In this document: one piece after another, positions 40,364 through 49,317 of the stretch
How the letters are laid out: every line of letters begins with the position of its first letter
Numbering within the stretch: position 1 is the first letter of the stretch
From: Pseudomonas sp. LBUM920
GTDB taxonomy: Bacteria > Pseudomonadota > Gammaproteobacteria > Pseudomonadales > Pseudomonadaceae
Direction of reading: 5' to 3'
DNA: 64,000 nt
Assembly (NCBI RefSeq): GCF_003852315.1
Contig: NZ_CP027762.1
Coordinates: forward strand, 1,345,501 to 1,409,500
Notes under the pieces: generated by a model
Databases searched by the model: none
What the model was told of the DNA's origin: nothing
Seen by the model: the letters and a program-made list of their open reading frames with translations, nothing else
Made by a program: the position numbers and the translations under genes

Positions 40364-41470
40364 ATGAGTCAGCTGCTCGAACCCTACACCCTCCGCCAAT
40401 TGACCCTGCTCAACCGGATTGCCGTCTCGCCGATGTGCCAGTACTCATCCGACGATGGCCTGGCCAATGACTGGCACCTGGTGCACCTTGGCAGCCGCGC
40501 CGTGGGCGGCGCCGGGCTGATTTTCACCGAAGCCACCGCCGTGACCGCCGATGGCCGCATCACTGCCCAGGACCTGGGCCTGTGGAACGACGCACAAATC
40601 GAACCGTTGCAACGCATCACGCGTTTCATTGCTGCCCAAGGCGCAGTGGCAGGCATTCAACTGGCGCACGCTGGGCGCAAGGCCAGCACGCACCGGCCGT
40701 GGATCGGCAAGCACGGCAGCGTCAAGCCGGAAGAGGGCGGCTGGGTGCCGGTTGGGCCTTCGCCGATTGCCTTTGATCCCAACCACACCCAGCCCAAACC
40801 ATTGGATGACGCGCAAATCCAGCAAGTGATCGCCGATTTTGTCGCCGCTGCCAAACGCGCGCTTACGGCGGGTTTCGAGGTGGTGGAAATCCATGCGGCC
40901 CACGGTTACCTGCTGCATCAATTCCTGTCGCCCATCAGCAATCAGCGCCAGGACCACTACGGTGGCTCGTTTGAAAACCGCATACGGCTGGTGCTGGAAG
41001 TAACCCAGGCTGTGCGTGAGGTCTGGCCACAGGAATTGCCGCTGTTTGTGCGCGTGTCGGCCACCGACTGGGTGGAAGACGGCTGGAACCCGGATGAAAC
41101 CGTGGAACTGGCGCGCCGCCTCAAAGACCTGGGCGTAGACCTGATCGACGTGTCGTCCGGCGGCACCGCCGCCAACGCCGAGATCCCCACTGGCCCCGGC
41201 TACCAGACGCGCTTTGCCGAGCGGGTGCGCAAAGAGTCGGGCATCGCCACCGGCACGGTCGGCATGATTACCGAGCCGGCCCAGGCCGAGCACATTCTGC
41301 GCACGTGTCAGGCCGATATCATCTTCCTGGCCCGCGAGCTGTTGCGTGACCCGTACTGGCCGCTGCATGCCGACGATGACTTGGGCGGGCGCCAGGCGAC
41401 GTGGCCGGCGCAGTACCAACGGGCGACCCATCGTGATCAGCCGATTCATGAGTCTGATCTGCGCGACTGA
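40364..41470 (+). CDS. xenA: Old yellow enzyme-type oxidoreductase (xenobiotic reductase A-like)
   Basis: A 368-residue FMN enzyme of the NADH:flavin oxidoreductase family, close to P. putida XenA/YqjM class. Cys25 in the stretch AVSPMCQYSSDDG tunes the flavin as in XenA. The substrate-binding His-His pair and tyrosine are in EIHAAHGYLLHQFLSPISNQ. It reduces activated C=C bonds, and family members act on nitro compounds. AGAAGAGGTGCGCC is upstream. No neighbour suggests a physiological substrate. Confidence 0.88.
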   Translation: MSQLLEPYTLRQLTLLNRIAVSPMCQYSSDDGLANDWHLVHLGSRAVGGAGLIFTEATAVTADGRITAQDLGLWNDAQIEPLQRITRFIAAQGAVAGIQLAHAGRKASTHRPWIGKHGSVKPEEGGWVPVGPSPIAFDPNHTQPKPLDDAQIQQVIADFVAAAKRALTAGFEVVEIHAAHGYLLHQFLSPISNQRQDHYGGSFENRIRLVLEVTQAVREVWPQELPLFVRVSATDWVEDGWNPDETVELARRLKDLGVDLIDVSSGGTAANAEIPTGPGYQTRFAERVRKESGIATGTVGMITEPAQAEHILRTCQADIIFLARELLRDPYWPLHADDDLGGRQATWPAQYQRATHRDQPIHESDLRD

Positions 41471-41488
41471 TCAGCGCCTGGTTCACCG

Positions 41489-41517
41489 AAACCCACCCTG
41501 ACCCGGTGGGTTTTTTC
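41489..41517 (+). terminator. Rho-independent terminator after the XenA-like gene
   Basis: AAACCCACC and GGTGGGTTT pair over a short loop (CTGACCC), with six T at the end. It lies about twenty bases downstream of the gene's stop. Confidence 0.9.
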
Positions 41518-41772
41518 TTGCGCGCGTTTCTTACAACTTCCAGCGATGGCGGTTGCTGCGTGCGAAAGGGCTGTAGGTCTTTGTTACCTAAGCGAATTAT
41601 TTAAGTTAATACTCTAAAAAAATCCCACACGTGACGAGATTGTTTCTACGCTTAAGGTAAGTCTGATTTCTGGCCCAGGGAGTCAGTCGGTGTGTCCGCG
41701 AAGGCATTGCGCCTCAGGGAAGGTGGGTGATGGGCGACAGGAGTCTTAGATCGATATCAGGAGAAACAGTCC
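41518..41772. other. Leader/promoter region upstream of a small basic gene
   Basis: About 255 bases without a gene. A clearly A/T-rich patch (about 41580-41650, including TTATTTAAGTTAATACTC) contrasts with the flanks and probably holds the promoter of the 61-codon gene that follows. No well-placed -35/-10 pair can be fixed by eye. Confidence 0.4.
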
Positions 41773-41958
41773 ATGGCCAAGTCCTATGGTGTAGCGGGTG
41801 TGGTGGCGTCTTTTCTGACCCGCAGGATGTTCTTGCGTGGCCGCAGGTTGAGTTCGGATGAAGCCGAATTGCTGGCGCAATATCGCGCCCTGACCGAAAA
41901 CGATCAGGTCGCGATGCGGTATCTGATAGGGGCGATGAAGAGTGTGTCGCGGTTTTAG
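41773..41958 (+). CDS. Small basic protein, unknown function
   Basis: A 61-residue protein starting MAKSYGVAGVVASFLTRRMF, with CAGGAGAAACAGTCC as a good ribosome binding site. The first half is hydrophobic/basic (TRRMFLRGRRLSSDE), the second half is an acidic then helical segment with DQVAMRYLIGAMKSVSRF. It has an own promoter region, and a palindrome follows. I do not recognise a family, but gene-like features (spacing, strong ribosome binding site, composition) support it. Confidence 0.6.
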   Translation: MAKSYGVAGVVASFLTRRMFLRGRRLSSDEAELLAQYRALTENDQVAMRYLIGAMKSVSRF

Positions 41959-41974
41959 ACAACCCTTTAATCGC

Positions 41975-42000
41975 GTGGGCGCTGGCTAGCCAGCCCCCAC
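41975..42000. terminator. Palindrome between convergent genes, possible terminator or solo REP
   Basis: GTGGGCGCTGGCT and AGCCAGCCCCCAC pair almost perfectly around the centre. It sits between the small basic gene and opgD, whose stops face each other. The sequence resembles half of a REPIN (GTGGGxGCTGGCT). There is little T run on either side. Confidence 0.55.
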
Positions 42001-42008
42001 TTTGTGAG

Positions 42009-43634
42009 TCAGGTGTACTTGCGCTTGTCCGGTGCAGGCGGGAAGTACTGGTACAACCAGGTTTCACTCAAGGTGCGGTCCTGGGTGCGGATAAACAGCC
42101 GCAATTCCACCGGCTCGACGCTGTCGCTGGTCGGGTACCAATCGAACAGAATGCGATAGCCCTTGATGTTGTCGAGCACCAGCACGCTGAAGTCTTTCAC
42201 TTCACCGTGCGAGCAAGTCACCACGGGCTCGATGCCGGTGCCGGCCGGCAGCCGGTCCAGGCCGCCGCCCTTGAAGTCCACGGCAAAGCGGCGCGCCCAC
42301 ACTTCGGGGTAGTGCTCGCCCGGTGCCCAACCTTCGGTGAAGCCGCCCATGCCTGAACGGGTGGCATCGACTTGCGCCAGCGGCGTGCTCACTGGTGGCA
42401 ATGCGCTCCAGTACAGCTTGTAGCCATAGTTGAGTGAATCGCCGGCGGCCACGGGCTTTTTCGGGGTCCAGAAGGCCACGATGTTGTCCAGGGTTTCGCC
42501 GGTGGTGGGGATTTCCAACAGGTCGATGGAGCCTTCGCCCCATGCGGTCGTCGGTTCAACCCACAGGCTTGGGCGCTTGCTGTACCAATCGACGGTGTCC
42601 TGGTAGCTGGCGAACTCATGGTCGGTCTGCACCAGGCCGAAGCCTTTAGGGTCGGTGTCGGCGAACGCGTTGAATTGCAGTGTGGCCGGGTTGTTCAGCG
42701 GGCGGCAGATCCACTCGCCATTGCCGCGCCACATCGCCAGGCGGTCAGAATCGTGGATCTGCGGGTGGATGGTGTCGCACATACGGCGCTCAACGGTGCC
42801 GCAGCTGAACATGCTGGTCATCGCCGCGATGCCCAGTTGTTCGATGGCGGTGCGCGCATTGATGTTCGCGTCGATGGCCATCACTACCTGATTGGCCTGG
42901 CAATCGATGTCGAAGCGGTAGGCACCGGTGGCGCTCGGCGAGTCGAGCAGGGCATAGACCACAAAATGCGTGGCGTCCTTGGCCGGGGTTTCGAACCAGA
43001 ACTGCGTAAAGTCGGGGAATTCTTCGCGTTTTTTCGCGTAGGTATCAATCGCCAGGCCACGTGCGGAAAGGCCGTACTGGCCGGTGGAATCCACCGCACG
43101 GAAGTAGCTGGCGCCAAGGAACGACAGCACGTCATGGCGATCCAGCTCCGGCGCCTTGAACAGCTTGAAACCTGCGAAACCCAAGTCGCCGGTCAGTTGC
43201 TTGGTGTCCACCGTGGTTTTTTCATAGTTGAACAACGACGGGCGGAAATGCACCTCGCGGGCTTCACGGGTCTTGGGGTCGACGCTGTGCATGCGCACCG
43301 GCGTCTTGAAACCCATGCCGACGTGGAAAAACTGCACGTCGAGCTGGCCGTTCAATTCCTTCCACAGCGAATGGTTGCCGTCGTAGCCGATGGCATTGAA
43401 ATTCTGCGGCGTCATGTTTGCCAGGGTCGGCGGCAGCACCTGTCTGGTGTCTTTATACGCGGTGCCGGCGAGCTGTTTGGCCTGGGCTTTGAGTGTTTCA
43501 AAGTCAAACGCCACGGCCTTGCCATCGGCGGCACGGTTACCGGCCCAGGCCTGCGCGGCCAGCAGGCCACTGGCCGACAAACCGGTGTAAGCCGCAATGG
43601 CCATGGACGCTTTAAGCAAATTCCTGCGATGCAT
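42009..43634 (-). CDS. opgD: Glucan biosynthesis protein D
   Basis: A 541-residue periplasmic protein of the MdoG/OpgD family involved in the structure of osmoregulated periplasmic glucans. The N-terminus MHRRNLLKASMAIAAYTGLS, ending AAQAWA, is a Tat signal with RRNLLK, as known for OpgD. Motifs such as YFRAVDSTGQYGLSARGLAI and EGWAPGEHYPEVWARRFAVD are conserved. It is single, not next to opgGH. An AlgU-like promoter can be drawn upstream. Confidence 0.93.
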   Translation of the reverse strand: MHRRNLLKASMAIAAYTGLSASGLLAAQAWAGNRAADGKAVAFDFETLKAQAKQLAGTAYKDTRQVLPPTLANMTPQNFNAIGYDGNHSLWKELNGQLDVQFFHVGMGFKTPVRMHSVDPKTREAREVHFRPSLFNYEKTTVDTKQLTGDLGFAGFKLFKAPELDRHDVLSFLGASYFRAVDSTGQYGLSARGLAIDTYAKKREEFPDFTQFWFETPAKDATHFVVYALLDSPSATGAYRFDIDCQANQVVMAIDANINARTAIEQLGIAAMTSMFSCGTVERRMCDTIHPQIHDSDRLAMWRGNGEWICRPLNNPATLQFNAFADTDPKGFGLVQTDHEFASYQDTVDWYSKRPSLWVEPTTAWGEGSIDLLEIPTTGETLDNIVAFWTPKKPVAAGDSLNYGYKLYWSALPPVSTPLAQVDATRSGMGGFTEGWAPGEHYPEVWARRFAVDFKGGGLDRLPAGTGIEPVVTCSHGEVKDFSVLVLDNIKGYRILFDWYPTSDSVEPVELRLFIRTQDRTLSETWLYQYFPPAPDKRKYT

Positions 43635-43735
43635 AGAGACAACCTGTCGTGAGCAAATCCCGCGCCGTTCCTGGCACGTGCTGGATCAGAAATAACGGTT
43701 CGGACATGCCTTCGGCCAAACGCAACGGACTATAA

Positions 43736-43762
43736 ACAGACGCCGGATAGCTTAAGCGGTTC
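43736..43762 (-). promoter_or_regulatory. Possible AlgU (extracytoplasmic sigma factor) promoter of opgD
   Basis: Read on the minus strand, GAACCG, a 16-base spacer and TCTGT resemble the AlgU/RpoE consensus GAACTT-N16/17-TCTGA. The element is about 100 bases upstream of the opgD start. Matches are partial (GAAC and TCTG only), so this is a suggestion. Confidence 0.35.
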
Positions 43763-43871
43763 GGTGACGTAGGAAAATTGATTGATGGCGGCGTGATGGC
43801 CTTGCATGTGAAACAAGTTATTTCCGGGGGCTCGGTCCAACACCTCACTCAAAAATGATGAAGAGCCAATG

Positions 43872-43958
43872 TGGGAGCGGGCTTGCTCGCGAAAGGTTTG
43901 AATCAGTCATTAAATCCCGAGACTGACACAGCGCATTCGCGAGCACGCCCGCTCCCAC
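43872..43958. repeat. REPIN upstream of opgD, downstream of the spermidine dehydrogenase gene
   Basis: The left arm GTGGGAGCGGGCTTGCTCGC and right arm GCGAGCACGCCCGCTCCCAC face each other. It is the GCGGGCTTGCTCGCGAA subtype. It lies about thirty bases beyond the stop of the dehydrogenase gene on the minus strand, where it can serve as the 3' end of the polyamine transcript. Apart from the possible AlgU site, the rest of the gap 43635-43990 shows no feature. Confidence 0.9.
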
Positions 43959-43990
43959 AATGGGACCTGTATTGGCCTATAGGCCTTATT

Positions 43991-45853
43991 TCAGGCTACT
44001 TCACCCACCGCCCGATACGCCTCATCAATCGCCGCATGCGCATACGCGCTCCACGCCGCATCCGAGTTGGCGATGCTCACACGCCCCACCGGCTTTTTCG
44101 CCAGCTTCATCCACGCGTCACTGTCATTGGCGTCATCGAACAAGCTGTTGGAGAACGTCGCATAACCGTGTGACCAGCGGTTGACAGTGATCGCCAGAAT
44201 GTCGGTCTCGTGGTTGAACCCACCCGGGCCGAGCATGCGTTGCAACTGATCCCGCAATTGCGCTTCCAACTGCTCGAACGTCTGTCCGTACAGCTTGCCT
44301 CGCCCGGCGCGGGCCTGGTCGCGGGCGTTCATGCCACTGTTGGGGCTGGTCGGTACGTAGACCATGTGCAAGCCAATCGGCTGTGTCGGGTCGCGCGGGT
44401 GATCGTAGCCACCCATGCTCACCGGGTAGTCCAGTTTGATACGGCTGTAAGGCTGGGTCGCCGCATAAATCTCATGCACGCCCAGTTTCTGGAACGACTG
44501 CCAATTACGGATCACCACTTTGGTGTACACCAGCGGGTATTTCACGTTTTGGCTCAGCGCATGCGCCTGCGCTGCCGGCAGGTCTTTGAGCAGGTACGGA
44601 ATCATCATGTTGTAGCAGGCCAGGATGCAGCGTTTACCGCGCACCTGTGCGAGTTGGCCGCCACGGCTGTAGCCGATGTGCACGCCATCGCCGACGTTGC
44701 GCACACTCACCGCCGTGCTGTTGAGTCGCAGCCGTACCGCGGCCTTGGGCTGGTCGAGCTTGGCGTAGTCGAACGCCGCCAACACGATATCGTCCATGGT
44801 GTGCCCCGGCGCCACGCCCGGGATCAGGCTGCGCACCAGCAGGCGTGCCACCGACGCGTTGCCATCCGGGAAGTGGTAGATGTAGGGCTCTTCCATTTCC
44901 GCCGCCGCTTCTTCGCTGATCGGCGCCAGGTTCATCCCGCCGAAGCCTGGGAAACCTACGCTGTAAGCATCGGCCGACGCCACCGCATCAATGCTCAACG
45001 CCATGAAGTCATTGGTGCGGCTTTGGAAGTACTTCACCGCGCCTTCCGACAACCCGACGTTCTTGAGCAGAAAATCGCGGTAGCTGGTGGCGGCAAGGTA
45101 GGCGGCTTTTTCCTCTGCGGATTTACCCGCCAGGTAATCCTTGGGCGCCGTGTGCAGCTCGATCAATGCCTGACGGTCTGCCGGCGGCAAGGGAAAGTCA
45201 TTGATGAAGTCACTGATGGCGCGCGCGTTCAATTGGTCCGGGGCAATGTCGTCGGCCACCATCGGCGTCGGGTCGCCGGTCACCAGCTTGTCTTCGCCGA
45301 AGTTTTCCTTGTCGAAAAACACCCCGCGCGACAGCCCCAGGCCAGGGTAGAACTGGCGGTCGAAGGCGGTTTCGAAACGCTGGATATTCACCCCGAGCTT
45401 TTTCAGCAAGCCATTCACGTGTTGACTGTAGAGGTGTTTCGGCGACTGGAAGGCCTCACTGCCGCCGTAGCCGATGATCATGCGGCCACCGGCCTGGAAT
45501 TCATTGCGCTTGGCGTGGCCGCCGAAGTCGTCGTGGTTCTCCAGGATCAGGATTTTCGCCTTCGGGTGCTTCTCGCGATAGAACCAGGCGGCCGACAAGC
45601 CACTCAGGCCGCCGCCGACCACCACCAGGTCATAGTCCTCGGTGATCGGCAGTTGCTCGGTGGCGAACACCTTCTTTTCCCAGCCCATCTGGTGTGCCAC
45701 CTCGAACGAGCCGACATGGCTGCCGCGCAAGCCGGTGAGGGCGGGTGGGTAGTAACGGCCATCGGGCGCGGCCTGGAGCAATTGCAGCGGGGTCATGCTG
45801 GCGGCAAGGGTAATAGCGACGCCGTTGAGGAAGTCGCGGCGGGTGATGTCCAT
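43991..45853 (-). CDS. spdH: Spermidine dehydrogenase (SpdH-like), Tat-exported
   Basis: A 620-residue flavoprotein, the same length as P. aeruginosa SpdH (PA3713), which cleaves spermidine at its secondary amine. The N-terminus MDITRRDFLNGVAITLAASM is a Tat signal (RRDFLN), so the enzyme acts in the periplasm or at the membrane. FAD-binding motif VVVGGGLSGLSAAWFYREKH and the next part ILILENHDDFGGHAKRNEF are intact. The start was chosen at the Tat peptide; the frame is open far upstream across a REPIN. The transporter and aldehyde dehydrogenases upstream fit polyamine degradation. Confidence 0.85.
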   Translation of the reverse strand: MDITRRDFLNGVAITLAASMTPLQLLQAAPDGRYYPPALTGLRGSHVGSFEVAHQMGWEKKVFATEQLPITEDYDLVVVGGGLSGLSAAWFYREKHPKAKILILENHDDFGGHAKRNEFQAGGRMIIGYGGSEAFQSPKHLYSQHVNGLLKKLGVNIQRFETAFDRQFYPGLGLSRGVFFDKENFGEDKLVTGDPTPMVADDIAPDQLNARAISDFINDFPLPPADRQALIELHTAPKDYLAGKSAEEKAAYLAATSYRDFLLKNVGLSEGAVKYFQSRTNDFMALSIDAVASADAYSVGFPGFGGMNLAPISEEAAAEMEEPYIYHFPDGNASVARLLVRSLIPGVAPGHTMDDIVLAAFDYAKLDQPKAAVRLRLNSTAVSVRNVGDGVHIGYSRGGQLAQVRGKRCILACYNMMIPYLLKDLPAAQAHALSQNVKYPLVYTKVVIRNWQSFQKLGVHEIYAATQPYSRIKLDYPVSMGGYDHPRDPTQPIGLHMVYVPTSPNSGMNARDQARAGRGKLYGQTFEQLEAQLRDQLQRMLGPGGFNHETDILAITVNRWSHGYATFSNSLFDDANDSDAWMKLAKKPVGRVSIANSDAAWSAYAHAAIDEAYRAVGEVA

Positions 45854-45893
45854 GGGAAGAACCTGCGAATTTTTATTGTTATAAGAAGATCCC

Positions 45894-45982
45894 TTGCGGG
45901 AACGGGCTTGCTCGCGAATACGGTGTGTCAATCCACCCAGGTGTGCCTGATGGACCGCATTCGCGGGCAAGCCCGCTCCCAC
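45894..45982. repeat. REPIN between aldehyde dehydrogenase and spermidine dehydrogenase genes
   Basis: The left arm (TTGCGGGAACGGGCTTGCTC) is slightly degenerate; the right arm GCGGGCAAGCCCGCTCCCAC is intact. The element fills nearly the whole 140-base gap between two genes of the same direction. Confidence 0.85.
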
Positions 45983-45993
45983 AGGGCAGGGTG

Positions 45994-47418
45994 TCAGTGC
46001 TTGAACATCACATGCCGAACGGTGGTGTAGTCCTCCAACCCGTACATGGACATGTCCTTGCCATACCCCGACAGTTTCTGACCGCCGTGCGGCATTTCGC
46101 TGACGAGCATGAAGTGGGTGTTCACCCAGGTGCAGCCGTACTGCAGGCGTGCGGCCAGGCGATGGGCACGGCCTACATCGGCGGTCCATACGGACGACGC
46201 CAGCCCGTAGTCCGAATCATTGGCCCAACCCAATACCTGCGCTTCATCGGTGAACCTGGTCACCGACACCACCGGGCCAAATACCTCGCGGCGCACGATT
46301 TCATCGTCCTGTTGCGCATCCGCCAACACCGTAGGCTCAAAGAAGAACCCATTGCCTTCCACCGCCTTGCCACCCGTGACCAGGCGGATGTGCGACTGAG
46401 CCACGGCGCGTTCAACAAACCCGGCCACGCGGTCGCGGTGTTGTGCGGTGATCAGCGGGCCCAGCTCGGTGGCCGGGTCATCCTGCAAGCCGTATTTGAT
46501 GCTGGCGACTGCCGCGCCGAGTTTCTCGACAAACGCCTCGTAGATGTCTGCCTGGGCATAGATGCGGCAGGCGGCGGTGCAGTCCTGGCCAGCGTTATAG
46601 AAGCCGAAGGTGCGAATGCCTTCGACGGCCGCGTCGATGTCCGCGTCGTTGAAGATGATCACCGGCGCTTTGCCACCCAGCTCCATGTGCATGCGCTTCA
46701 CGCTGTCAGCGGTGCTGGAGATAATGTTCGCACCGGTGGCGATGGAGCCGGTCAGCGAGACCATGCGCACTTTTGGGTGATTGACCAGCGGGCCGCCCAC
46801 GGTCGGCCCACGGCCAAACACCAGGTTGAGTACACCGGCCGGGAAGATTTCCGACGCCAGTTCGACCAGGCGCAGCGCTGTCAGCGGGGTTTGTTCCGAC
46901 GGCTTGAGCACCACGGTATTACCGGCGGCGAGTGCGGGGGCGATTTTCCAGGCGACCATCATCAGCGGGTAGTTCCACGGCGCGATGGACGCGATCACGC
47001 CCACCGGGTCGCGGCGGATCATCGAGGTGTGGCCCGGCAGGTATTCACCGCCGGCCGAACCGCTCATGCACCGGCTGGCGCCGGCGAAGAAACGGAACAC
47101 GTCGGCAACTGCCGGGATCTCGTCGTTCAGCGCGGCGCTGTAGGGTTTGCCGCAGTTGTCCGATTCAAGCTTGGCCAGTTCTTCGCCATGGGCCTCGATC
47201 GCGTCCGCGAGTTTGAGCAGCAACAGCGAGCGATCTTTCGGCGCGGTTTGCGACCAGCCGTCGAAGGCTGCATCGGCCGCGCGCACGGCGGCGTCGACCT
47301 GGGCTTCGCTGGCTTCCTTGATTTCCACCAGCACGCGGCCGAGTGCCGGGTTGAATACCGCTTGGGCCGGACCTTCGCCTTCGACCAGATGGCCATTGAT
47401 CAGTAATTTGGTTTGCAT
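45994..47418 (-). CDS. patD: Gamma-aminobutyraldehyde dehydrogenase (PatD/YdcW-like)
   Basis: A 474-residue aldehyde dehydrogenase, the same length as E. coli YdcW. The catalytic Cys is in YNAGQDCTAACRIYAQ, the general-base Glu in MELGGKAPVIIFNDAD. It should oxidise 4-aminobutanal (from putrescine or spermidine cleavage) to GABA. Gene order binding protein, ATPase, two permeases, dehydrogenase equals ydcSTUVW. A paralogue lies at the other end of the cluster. Confidence 0.85.
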   Translation of the reverse strand: MQTKLLINGHLVEGEGPAQAVFNPALGRVLVEIKEASEAQVDAAVRAADAAFDGWSQTAPKDRSLLLLKLADAIEAHGEELAKLESDNCGKPYSAALNDEIPAVADVFRFFAGASRCMSGSAGGEYLPGHTSMIRRDPVGVIASIAPWNYPLMMVAWKIAPALAAGNTVVLKPSEQTPLTALRLVELASEIFPAGVLNLVFGRGPTVGGPLVNHPKVRMVSLTGSIATGANIISSTADSVKRMHMELGGKAPVIIFNDADIDAAVEGIRTFGFYNAGQDCTAACRIYAQADIYEAFVEKLGAAVASIKYGLQDDPATELGPLITAQHRDRVAGFVERAVAQSHIRLVTGGKAVEGNGFFFEPTVLADAQQDDEIVRREVFGPVVSVTRFTDEAQVLGWANDSDYGLASSVWTADVGRAHRLAARLQYGCTWVNTHFMLVSEMPHGGQKLSGYGKDMSMYGLEDYTTVRHVMFKH

Positions 47419-47471
47419 GGTTCAGCTCTCCACCAACTATCGTTATTTCCTTGAATAAACTGGCTCTAAAT

Positions 47472-47558
47472 GTGGGAGGGGGCTTACCCCCGATAGCAAT
47501 CTTCCAGTCATACCCTCTACAACTGACCCACTGCCATCGGGGGCAAGCCCCCTCCCAC
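47472..47558. repeat. REPIN between permease and aldehyde dehydrogenase genes
   Basis: The left arm GTGGGAGGGGGCTTACCCCC has one change, the right arm GGGGGCAAGCCCCCTCCCAC is exact. It sits in a 170-base gap within the polyamine cluster. Confidence 0.9.
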
Positions 47559-47587
47559 ATTTGAACCGTGTTCCTTCAATGGCACCG

Positions 47588-48397
47588 TTATTTACCGCCA
47601 CTCCCGGCCACGCTTTCACCGCCGCGTGTCAGGTAATAGGCACCGAGAATCGGGAACATCGTGACCAGCATCACCAGCATCGCCACCACGTTGGTCACCG
47701 GCACATCGCGAGGGCGACTCAGCTGGTTGAGCAGCCACAGCGGCAAGGTGCGCTCGTGGCCGGCGGTGAAGGTTGTGACGATGATTTCGTCGAACGACAG
47801 CGCAAACGCGAGCATGCCGCCGGCCAGCAGCGCCGAGCCCAGGTTGGGCATGATGATGTAGCGGAAGGTCTGCCAGCCGTCGGCGCCCAGGTCCATCGAG
47901 GCTTCGATCAGGCTGTGGGACGTACGGCGCAAGCGCGCGATGACGTTGTTGTAGACAATCACCACACAGAAGGTCGCGTGGCCGACGATGATGGTGAACA
48001 TCCCCGGCTCGATCCCAAGCGTTTTAAACGTCGCCAGCAGCGCGATACCGGTGATGATCCCCGGCAGCGCAATCGGCAGGATCAGCATCAGCGACACGCC
48101 TTGCTTGCCGAAGAACTCACGGCGATACAACGCGGCCGAAGCCAATGTGCCAAGCACCATGGCGATCAGGGTAGCGATGGCAGCGATCTGCAGCGACAGC
48201 TTGATCGCTTCCAGCACGTCCGGTCGGGCGAAGGCCACGCTGAACCACTTCAGGGTAAAGCCCTGGGGCGGAAAGCTGAACGCGGCTTCTTCGGTGTTGA
48301 AGGCGTAGAGGAAGATGATCAGGATCGGGAAATGCAGGAAAACCAACCCGCCCCAGGCCGCGATTTTTAAACCCAGTGAGGCTTTTTCAGAGTGCAT
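47588..48397 (-). CDS. ABC transporter permease (YdcV/PotC-like)
   Basis: A 269-residue membrane protein with six predicted helices (for example LVFLHFPILIIFLYAFNTEE). The EAA loop, which contacts the ATPase, is in EASMDLGADGWQTFRYIIMP (consensus EAA-x3-G). It overlaps the preceding permease gene by eleven bases. Together they form the channel of a polyamine importer. Confidence 0.9.
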   Translation of the reverse strand: MHSEKASLGLKIAAWGGLVFLHFPILIIFLYAFNTEEAAFSFPPQGFTLKWFSVAFARPDVLEAIKLSLQIAAIATLIAMVLGTLASAALYRREFFGKQGVSLMLILPIALPGIITGIALLATFKTLGIEPGMFTIIVGHATFCVVIVYNNVIARLRRTSHSLIEASMDLGADGWQTFRYIIMPNLGSALLAGGMLAFALSFDEIIVTTFTAGHERTLPLWLLNQLSRPRDVPVTNVVAMLVMLVTMFPILGAYYLTRGGESVAGSGGK

Positions 48398-49316
48398 CGA
48401 AGGCCCCCAGACGTTTGACGATGGACAGGTAAACCGCGATCAGCACGATCGGCACCAGGGTGAATGCAGCGGCCATGGGCATGTTGCCGATGGCGCCTTG
48501 CTGCGCGTAGACCATGCCGCCGACGAAGTAGCCCGGCGGGCCCACCAGTTGCGGCACGATGAAGTCGCCCAGGGTCAGCGAAAACGTGAAGATCGAGCCG
48601 GCAGCAATGCCCGGCACCGACAGCGGCAAAATCACCTGCATGAAGGTCTGGCGCGGCTTGGCGCCCAAATCGGCCGAGGCTTGCAGCAGCGACGGCGGCA
48701 AACGCTCCAGCGAAGCCTGGATCGGCAGGATCATGAACGGCAGCCAGATATAGACGAACACCATGAATCGCCCCAGGTGCGAGGTGCTCAAGGTGCTGCC
48801 GCCCACGCCGGGAATGCCCAGCACGAACTGCAACAGGGGTTCCAAGCCCAAATGCTGCACGAACCACTGCGCCACGCCGCCCTTGGCCAGCAGCAAGGTC
48901 CAGGCATACGCCTTGACGATGTAGCTGGCCCACATCGGCATCATCACCGCGATGTAGAAAAACGCCTTGGTCTTGCCGGTGGTGTAGCGCGCCATGTAGT
49001 AGGCGATGGGGAAGGCCACCACGGCACTGGCGATCGACACCACAATCGCCATGGTCAAGGTGCGCACGATGATGTCGAAGTTCGACGGCTGGAACAGCGC
49101 GGCGAAGTTGGCCAGGGTCAGGTCTGGCGTGACCGCCATGGTGAAGTCGTCAAACGTGTAGAAACCTTGCCACAGCAGGGTCAGCAGCGAGCCCAGGTAG
49201 ATCGCGCCGAACCAGATCAGCGGCGGTATCAACAGCATCGCCAGGTACAGGTTGGGCTTCTTGTACAGCAGGTTCGAAAACCTGCGCATCGGCGGTTGGG
49301 AAAGGGCCAGGCTCAT
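48387..49316 (-). CDS. ABC transporter permease (YdcU/PotB-like)
   Basis: A 309-residue permease with an N-terminal helix (LYLAMLLIPPLIWFGAIYLG) and five more; the EAA-type loop is LLQASADLGAKPRQTFMQVI. It starts one base before the end of the ATPase gene region and overlaps the next permease, so all three should be co-translated. It imports polyamines with the second permease and the ATPase. Confidence 0.9.
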   Translation of the reverse strand: MSLALSQPPMRRFSNLLYKKPNLYLAMLLIPPLIWFGAIYLGSLLTLLWQGFYTFDDFTMAVTPDLTLANFAALFQPSNFDIIVRTLTMAIVVSIASAVVAFPIAYYMARYTTGKTKAFFYIAVMMPMWASYIVKAYAWTLLLAKGGVAQWFVQHLGLEPLLQFVLGIPGVGGSTLSTSHLGRFMVFVYIWLPFMILPIQASLERLPPSLLQASADLGAKPRQTFMQVILPLSVPGIAAGSIFTFSLTLGDFIVPQLVGPPGYFVGGMVYAQQGAIGNMPMAAAFTLVPIVLIAVYLSIVKRLGAFDAL

Positions 49317-49317
49317 G

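Noticed and set aside
44210..46030. A 606-codon plus-strand frame opposite the spermidine dehydrogenase gene
   Set aside because: Composition and phase are those of an antisense shadow; the minus-strand enzyme with Tat signal and FAD motif explains the region.
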